A DNA stretch of 64,000 nt from Sulfitobacter faviae. GTDB taxonomy: Bacteria > Pseudomonadota > Alphaproteobacteria > Rhodobacterales > Rhodobacteraceae. Below, piece by piece: positions 58,994 through 64,000 of this stretch. The stretch covers positions 7,380-71,379 of the forward strand of contig NZ_PGFQ01000004.1 in NCBI RefSeq assembly GCF_029870955.1, given 5' to 3'. Numbering within the stretch: position 1 is the first letter of the stretch; each line of letters begins with the position of its first letter. The translations under genes and the position numbers were made by a program. The notes beneath the pieces were generated by a model. The model was not told the origin of the DNA. It made no database searches and worked only from the letters and a program-made list of their open reading frames with translations.

Positions 58994-59921
58994 TATTGCC
59001 GCGCATGCGGAAAGCTATGGAAAACACCGTTTCTCGAATAATGAGATACTCAATAAACTTGCCAAAGAAGTGGAAGTATCTGATGATCTGACGTTCGTAT
59101 GGTGGGTTGAAAAAATGTTCCTAAGCCCGAAGTACGAAGAAATCACTCGACAAATGATGGAGAAGCCTTGGTTCGGCGTTATGCACGTTCCATTGCTCAC
59201 TCCTAATTGGGCGATGTATTCCCAAAATAACTTATCGAAGATGTATTTCATGGGCGAGTGGCGCATGGCTTTGAAAAATTGTCGCGGGATTATTACTTTA
59301 TCTGATCATATGCGAAAGCAAGTGAAGGCTATTTATCCAGAACTTGATGTCTTTTCTTTAAAGCATCCCATGCCCGGGACCGTAAAGCGTTTTGATCTGG
59401 AATCGTACATTAATGACCCTAAGCTTCTATTGGTAGGAGCTTGGCTTAGGGATTTTAGCAAGTTCGTCAGTCTTGAAACAAATATAAGAAAATTTATTGT
59501 TATAAATCATTATGCTAGGGATTTTATAGAGCAACGCTATAAGAAATATCAACCTAATATTCTAAAAGACGTTCTCAGCCACGATCACGTAGGGTTTCTT
59601 GATAATCAGGACTATGATGACTTGATATGTTCTTCTGTACTTTATCTTAGTCTTCATGAAACCTCGGCCAACAATGCCATCTGCGAATGCGTCCAGTACT
59701 CAGTACCTTTCGTGGCTCGACGCCATCCTGCAATTGAAGAATATGCAGGCGAAGAATATCCTCTTTTTGTGGAGGATGACACGTTCTTAGATATTTCGGT
59801 CGATCAAGTTATTGAAGCGCATAAGTATCTTGAGGCGAGAAATGATTTGAAAAAGGATTTGAATATTTCTTCCTTTATAGATGGTATTAGGGCTATATAT
59901 TCAAGAATGGAGCACAATTAA
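58983..59921 (+). CDS. Glycosyltransferase-like protein, full length
   Basis: 312 residues, intact here. Starts 'MKFSIAAHAESYGKHRFSNN'. The N-terminal half has 'PWFGVMHVPLLTPNWAMYSQ' and 'CRGIITLSDHMRKQVKAIYP', the end of the first Rossmann domain. The second domain has 'PKLLLVGAWLRDFSKFV', 'HVGFLDNQDYDDLI', 'SANNAICECVQYSVPFVARR' and 'HPAIEEYAGEEYPLFVEDD', a donor-site pattern of GT-B enzymes. Coupled to the preceding glycosyltransferase by an 11-base overlap. AT-rich codon use sets both apart from the rml block. Confidence 0.8.
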   Translation: MKFSIAAHAESYGKHRFSNNEILNKLAKEVEVSDDLTFVWWVEKMFLSPKYEEITRQMMEKPWFGVMHVPLLTPNWAMYSQNNLSKMYFMGEWRMALKNCRGIITLSDHMRKQVKAIYPELDVFSLKHPMPGTVKRFDLESYINDPKLLLVGAWLRDFSKFVSLETNIRKFIVINHYARDFIEQRYKKYQPNILKDVLSHDHVGFLDNQDYDDLICSSVLYLSLHETSANNAICECVQYSVPFVARRHPAIEEYAGEEYPLFVEDDTFLDISVDQVIEAHKYLEARNDLKKDLNISSFIDGIRAIYSRMEHN

Positions 59922-59952
59922 AGTCAGCATGTTGAGCTATCTGTTCATTTTT

Positions 59953-60001
59953 ACTGAGAACTGAATCGGTAGTTTCTACCGAGATTTGACCTATTCTCAG
60001 T
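59953..60001 (+). terminator. Nested hairpin after the glycosyltransferase pair (copy 2)
   Basis: Identical to 1613-1661: outer arms of 8 bases, inner arms of 7 bases. Same locus on the circle. Confidence 0.4.
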
Positions 60002-60011
60002 TATGCGTCGT

Positions 60012-60884
60012 GGTTAACCTGCCCCTGCGAAGTTTCTCACCGTGATGTAGAGGCTGCGCCAACTTTGAAGGAGCAGGCATATGCGAAAAAGCCGCTTTAC
60101 GGGTGCACAAATTATCGGAATGCTGCTCAAGGAGCAGGAAGCGGGATACCAACCGCTGAGATGTGCCGCAGGCATGGCCTGTGCACCTACAAGCTGAAGG
60201 CTAAGTATGGCGGCCTGGACGTGTCCGAGGCCGCCGAGTTGAGGGCGCATGAGGACGAGAACGCCAAGCTCAAGCGCCTATTGGTCGGCACCATGCTGGA
60301 CAACGTCGTGTTGAAGGATTTGCTGGGAATGGAGGCCGCCAGCCCGCCATCGGTTCGAGGGTAAGGTCGAGCCTGACGACATTGACGAGCGAAGGCGCTT
60401 CTTACCTGGAACAGCGATCAGAACTTCATGGTGGGCTTTGCGATATCAATCGCCACCAAAACAGGCTCGGCTTGTGCAATAGTGGTATCGGTCATAGTCG
60501 GTCTCTATTGCAGCGTGGTTTGCTGCAGAACCACTGTAGGGCCTGAGACCCGGCTATGGTCACCTGCTGCGCTATTTGAGGGATGCGCAGACAATCATAG
60601 TCTCTCAATCAGCGCTATTCCAGAGGTGTTATGGGACGGAGTTCACCAGTCAGGCCATGCTGAAATGGGCGGACGAGAATGAGGTGCCGTTGCACTACAT
60701 TGATCCGGGTAAGCCGCAGCAAAACGCCTTTATCGAGAGCTTCAACGGCAGCCTGCGGGACGATCTGCTGAACGAGGAGATATTCGACACCCTAGGTGAC
60801 GCACGGCGCAAGTTGGCCCTGTGGCGCTACGACTACAATGCGGTCAGGCCACACTCGTCCCTGTCCAACCAGACAAGACCAACA
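60012..60884 (+). mobile_element. Chimeric IS3/IS110 remnant (copy 2)
   Basis: Same as 1672-2546 with two homopolymer differences (one T fewer near 60437 and one G fewer near 60540). It ends the AT-rich glycosyltransferase block, which is bounded on the other side by the related remnant at 54934-55294 in the same orientation. Confidence 0.75.
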
Positions 60885-60914
60885 TAATTATTTATGTCAA
60901 GATAAGAAAGTATT

Positions 60915-61584
60915 CTAGAGGGAGAAATCTATACTTAATTCACTAATGCTGCTAACACTAGAAATTTTCTCTTTCCTAAGAAATTCAGCCCAATCGGGCA
61001 ACTCGCTCCATCCGCTGACGAAAACAAAATCAATACCAGCCGCATGTGAAGCACGATAGTCATAAGTGCTATCGCCTAGAAAAAGAGCTTTGGGGTTATA
61101 GTCTGAGCTGCCTGCTCTCTCGACAAGATAGCTTCTTTGCTGTCTGGGCTGCCAAAAATACCGCCATCAAAATAATGATCTATTCCCCGAGCGGCAAATA
61201 TTTCCCGGAGTTCCGTTTGATCCCCTCCCGAAACAATCAACCAAGTTTGGTTGGGCATGGCTTCACGCAGGTCGCCTAGCCCCTTACAAACAGCGCACTC
61301 CATCAGCCCTTCTTTCACGGCGATCGCGTAATCTTTCAAAAGAGATTGTAAAGCCAATCCACCGGAATTGGGTTCAATACCCTTTATAATATTCTTAAGA
61401 AAATACTCAAATTTTGCATATCTAGAAATTCCACCGTTGATAAGGTGGTAAGTTACCAAAGCATCAGCTGCCGCTGCGCCATAGGGTAAGGCAGCTTGGC
61501 GAAAGGCTTCTGTCTTAATGCGGTTCGAATCCAGGATCACCCCATCGCAATCGAAAACCAGGTTCTATAGTCAATTAGCTTCAT
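60915..61584 (-). CDS. HAD-family phosphatase (copy 2, two frame breaks)
   Basis: Second pass over 2577-3247. One G is missing near 61562, which removes the true N-terminus ('MKLIDYRTLVFDCDGVILDS') from the main frame. The break before motif III is shared with copy 1. See the first copy for function. Confidence 0.7.
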
Positions 61585-62317
61585 AGTTCCCAATGCCGCT
61601 TCAACGCGGCTTCTACGGGGCGATATCTTCTGGCACATCTACGGCCATCGTCCCGGGTGAAGTTTCGTACATAACTATATTTCGCCCTAGTTCCTGAAAC
61701 CGCAGGATCTCAATATCTTCATGCTTCTCTAATGTGCCTTTGCGTCCAAAGTCCGAAAAGGCTTGTAGTTCCTCCCCGGTGAACCCATAGATACAAACTT
61801 GCTTTTGTAGCGCATCGGCGCATCTTCGGGTTCTTTGAACCAGGAATTACAGTCCGAGACATGTAGACCATAACATCGTTCTCGGTAGTGATTACCTTGG
61901 GTATATTTACACTATGGGGTCTTCGTTTTCGCTGATCCAAGCAAAACCGTTAACGATATGAGTGGGGTTAGCCATCTTGATTTCGACACAGCGCTTGATG
62001 TCATTTGGGTTCACTAATGGCTCGTCTCCTTGCACATTAATGTAGATGTCATAGTCGAGCATCTGTGCGGCTTCGGCCAAACGATCTGTACCGGTTAAAG
62101 CCGTCTTACTTGTCATTAAAGCTTTGAAACCTGCGGCCTCAACCACATCTACAATACGTGCATCTTCCGTAGCGATATATACATGGTCCTGCCCTACAGC
62201 GCGGGCGCTTAGTTCCGCCACCCAAAGGATCATTGCCTTTCCAAGGAGAGGGGCAAGCGGTTTGCCTGGATAGCGGGTTGATGCATAGCGTGCTGGGATG
62301 ATTACGCAAGCGGTCAT
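61581..62317 (-). CDS. kdsB: CMP-KDO synthetase family protein (copy 2, several frame breaks)
   Basis: Second pass over 3244-3983. It shares the four-C break at about 61920 and has three further single-base deletions near 61616, 61804 and 61840 that copy 1 lacks. The N-terminal 136 codons are intact in both copies. Confidence 0.8.
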
Positions 62318-62320
62318 AGG

Positions 62321-63931
62321 TCACATTCCATATATAGAAACCTGTTTCAGATGCTCATATCGCGATGGGGTAATAGATACTATTTCTGGGCTGCGGCACC
62401 TCATCGAATAGCCGTAGGATATCCTCTGCCTCGCGATTACGTTGATCACCTTCTCTATACCCGTCAAACCCTGCTAGAAAAAATCCGTTTGGCGCGTCCT
62501 GACCCTGCTATAGCCAATGCGTAGGCCATCACCAAAAGGCTGGGGGATACACAATAAGTTTCTGAAAAATAGAACCCATCTGAAAGGCTTATACCAAAGT
62601 CCAGAACGTCTTTGTCTTGAAGTGGGCTACGCATATCGTCAGTCAACATTGAAAACGGTACGATTAGGGCTGACGCAGAGAGGTAAGATAGGTTTCGCTA
62701 TCTGCCATCAAACGAACCGGATGGCACGCCGCCCGGAGTTCTATCAGTTCCTCATCAATTCCGCTTTGTGTGTTGAGCGCAATTACAATAGGCTTACTCT
62801 TTCGTATATAGGATTCAAGGCAATACGATGCTCAGAAACCCCAGCCCCAGCTCCCAAAATCAGAACGTCGCGACCCGCAAGCAAGTTTTTGGGGGACCAA
62901 TGACCTTGGGCTGTGCTTTTGTAGAAGTTACGGGCATTATACAAAGTATTGTCATTGTAGCTTTTACCGCCAGTCCTACGCAAATGCTCAATAACCGCTA
63001 AGATATCCTCTTCTGAATAGCGGGAGTCCATCAGCATATTTTGTATATAGGTGGGGTGTATGCCATGTTTTCCAGACAAGAAGTAAAATGGATTGGTGCC
63101 CCACCCATAACGTTCTTTCATCGGAAGGAAGTACTTGCGTAGGAGCGCCATTAAAGGGACTAAATTTGCCGGGCGGTTGCGCAAGGCCTGCGCCTCAATC
63201 ACTAGTTCCTCAGTGCGGGCATTGCCGGGCCCCCTCCCCATTCCAGTTACTGTAGCATCTAGCCAAGTAGCACCTTCCGTATGCGCGCGTAGGGTGTTTT
63301 GGAGAGCGAGGCCCATGTTGTCATGAGTGTGTATGCCAATCGGACCATCCCATTGCTCGCGCAGCCAGCCAATGATACGTGTGGTGTCGTCGGGCGTCAT
63401 ACTGCCCATACTGTCAGCGAAATAGAGCACCTCAAGTGGGTACTCACAGGCGGCGAGTGCCAGATCCAAAACCTCCTCTCGGCTCCGATCTGCAATCTGC
63501 ATCAGGTTGAAGCCAACCCGATAGCCTCGTTCAGTTAGCCATGTAACCGCGGGAAGGACGCTCCTAACCTCACGAAGGTGGCAAGCAAAGCGAACGAGAT
63601 CAACTGGCGTATCCTTTGCGGGTACCGGAAAGAGCTTTTCCAAAGTCGGGATTAAACCGAGGTCGGTCATCAGGTCGCTTCCATTGACCATTACCGCCAC
63701 GGTGAGTTCTTTAGGAATATCAAGGCTTTGCAGGAACTCGTCGCTAGTGTATGCGCAGGGGCCTTTAAAGCCGCTATTTTGCAAAAAGCGGAAACCCATT
63801 TCGACAATATCTACTTGTGCTGCATTCATTGCAAGTAGATATGAATTCACTAGATCAGGTGCGAAATCCCACGCATTATAGTATCCGCCATCCCGCAATG
63901 TGCAATCGAGAATCAAAGTTTTAGAGGTCAA
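62321..63931 (-). CDS. DRE-TIM aldolase fused to a Maf/sialyltransferase-like domain (copy 2)
   Basis: Second pass over 3987-5599. Here the N-terminal 370 codons are continuous, including 'GFKGPCAYTSDEFLQSLDIP', which is broken in copy 1. That proves the aldolase barrel and the start of the second domain are one reading frame. The C-terminal part has frame breaks near 62818, 62668, 62480 and 62393 that are absent from copy 1. ATG 63931 starts the operon; the next 69 bases to the window end match 5600-5668. Confidence 0.78.
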
Positions 63932-64000
63932 AAGAGCTTCTCCACTATAGATTTACTTGACTTATCCCGAGATAGCCATGGAGAACAAGCGCATTGGGGC

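Larger units (their letters stand above)
58340..64000. repeat. Terminal redundancy, copy 2 (matches 1-5668)
   Basis: Second pass over the start of the circle. Neither copy is right throughout: this copy is correct at the T run in the glycosyltransferase (59766) and the G run in the aldolase (63758), and copy 1 is correct at the sites in the HAD, kdsB and aldolase C-terminal regions. A composite of the two gives open genes except for two shared breaks in kdsB and the HAD gene. Confidence 0.93.

Noticed and set aside
58340..64000. True tandem duplication of the glycosyltransferase and aldolase-kdsB region
   Set aside because: The copies sit exactly at both ends of the window, run off both edges and differ only by homopolymer-type indels. 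Circular over-run explains all of it.

Overview
The window reads as one complete circular plasmid of about 58.3 kb from a marine alphaproteobacterium of the Roseobacter group (Rhodobacterales), written once around and then again for a further 5.7 kb. Bases 1-5668 recur at 58340-64000 in the same orientation. The two copies differ only by single- or double-base indels at 12 sites, nearly all in homopolymer runs, and I saw no substitutions. That pattern is what unpolished assembly of a circle produces. Many genes elsewhere in the window are also split by one-base indels in C or G runs. I annotate these as single genes and say where the reading frame breaks.

Replication and partition: a RepA-type initiator (49.0-49.9 kb, minus) lies next to an iteron origin (three repeats with a 22 bp period and a perfect DnaA box) and a divergent parAB pair (50.3-52.8 kb). 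RepA-parAB together with a plasmid-borne rhamnose operon is known from the RepA-I biofilm plasmids of roseobacters; that assignment is inferred from gene content.

Surface polysaccharide, clockwise: a coiled-coil protein, a sulfotransferase and the GDP-fucose genes gmd, fcl and manC (6.0-11.8 kb, plus); a facing block (18.8-11.8 kb, minus) with rmlCBDA for dTDP-rhamnose, two GT2-like enzymes, two unknown proteins and a GT10 fucosyltransferase-like enzyme; cysD and a cysN-cysC fusion making PAPS (19.0-21.9 kb); a mobile-element block (22-28.7 kb: IS3 remnant, IS21, ISNCY, intact IS3); a minus-strand block with a pyruvyl transferase-like protein, a second sulfotransferase, two GT-A transferases and glf for UDP-galactofuranose (28.8-35.7 kb); kpsE, kpsT and kpsM for ABC-dependent export, a GT2 enzyme and galE (43.9-48.8 kb). 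An AT-rich block at 55.7-59.9 kb (coiled-coil protein, Maf/sialyltransferase-like protein, two glycosyltransferases) sits between related IS remnants. It is followed by a minus-strand operon of a DRE-TIM aldolase fusion, a CMP-KDO synthetase and a HAD phosphatase. The genes together suggest a sulfated, possibly pyruvylated glycan with fucose, rhamnose, galactofuranose and perhaps an unusual 3-deoxy-ulosonic acid.

Protein matrix: 36-44 kb carries an alphaproteobacterial curli locus (csgA-like, csgH, csgB-like, csgF, csgG, then an IalB-family gene). Next to it are a LuxR/CsgD-like regulator, an XRE-TPR regulator and two small secreted proteins. No csgE was found. The plasmid therefore combines an exopolysaccharide factory with a functional-amyloid system, which fits a surface-attachment lifestyle. 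No conjugation genes, rRNA, tRNA or CRISPR arrays were seen.
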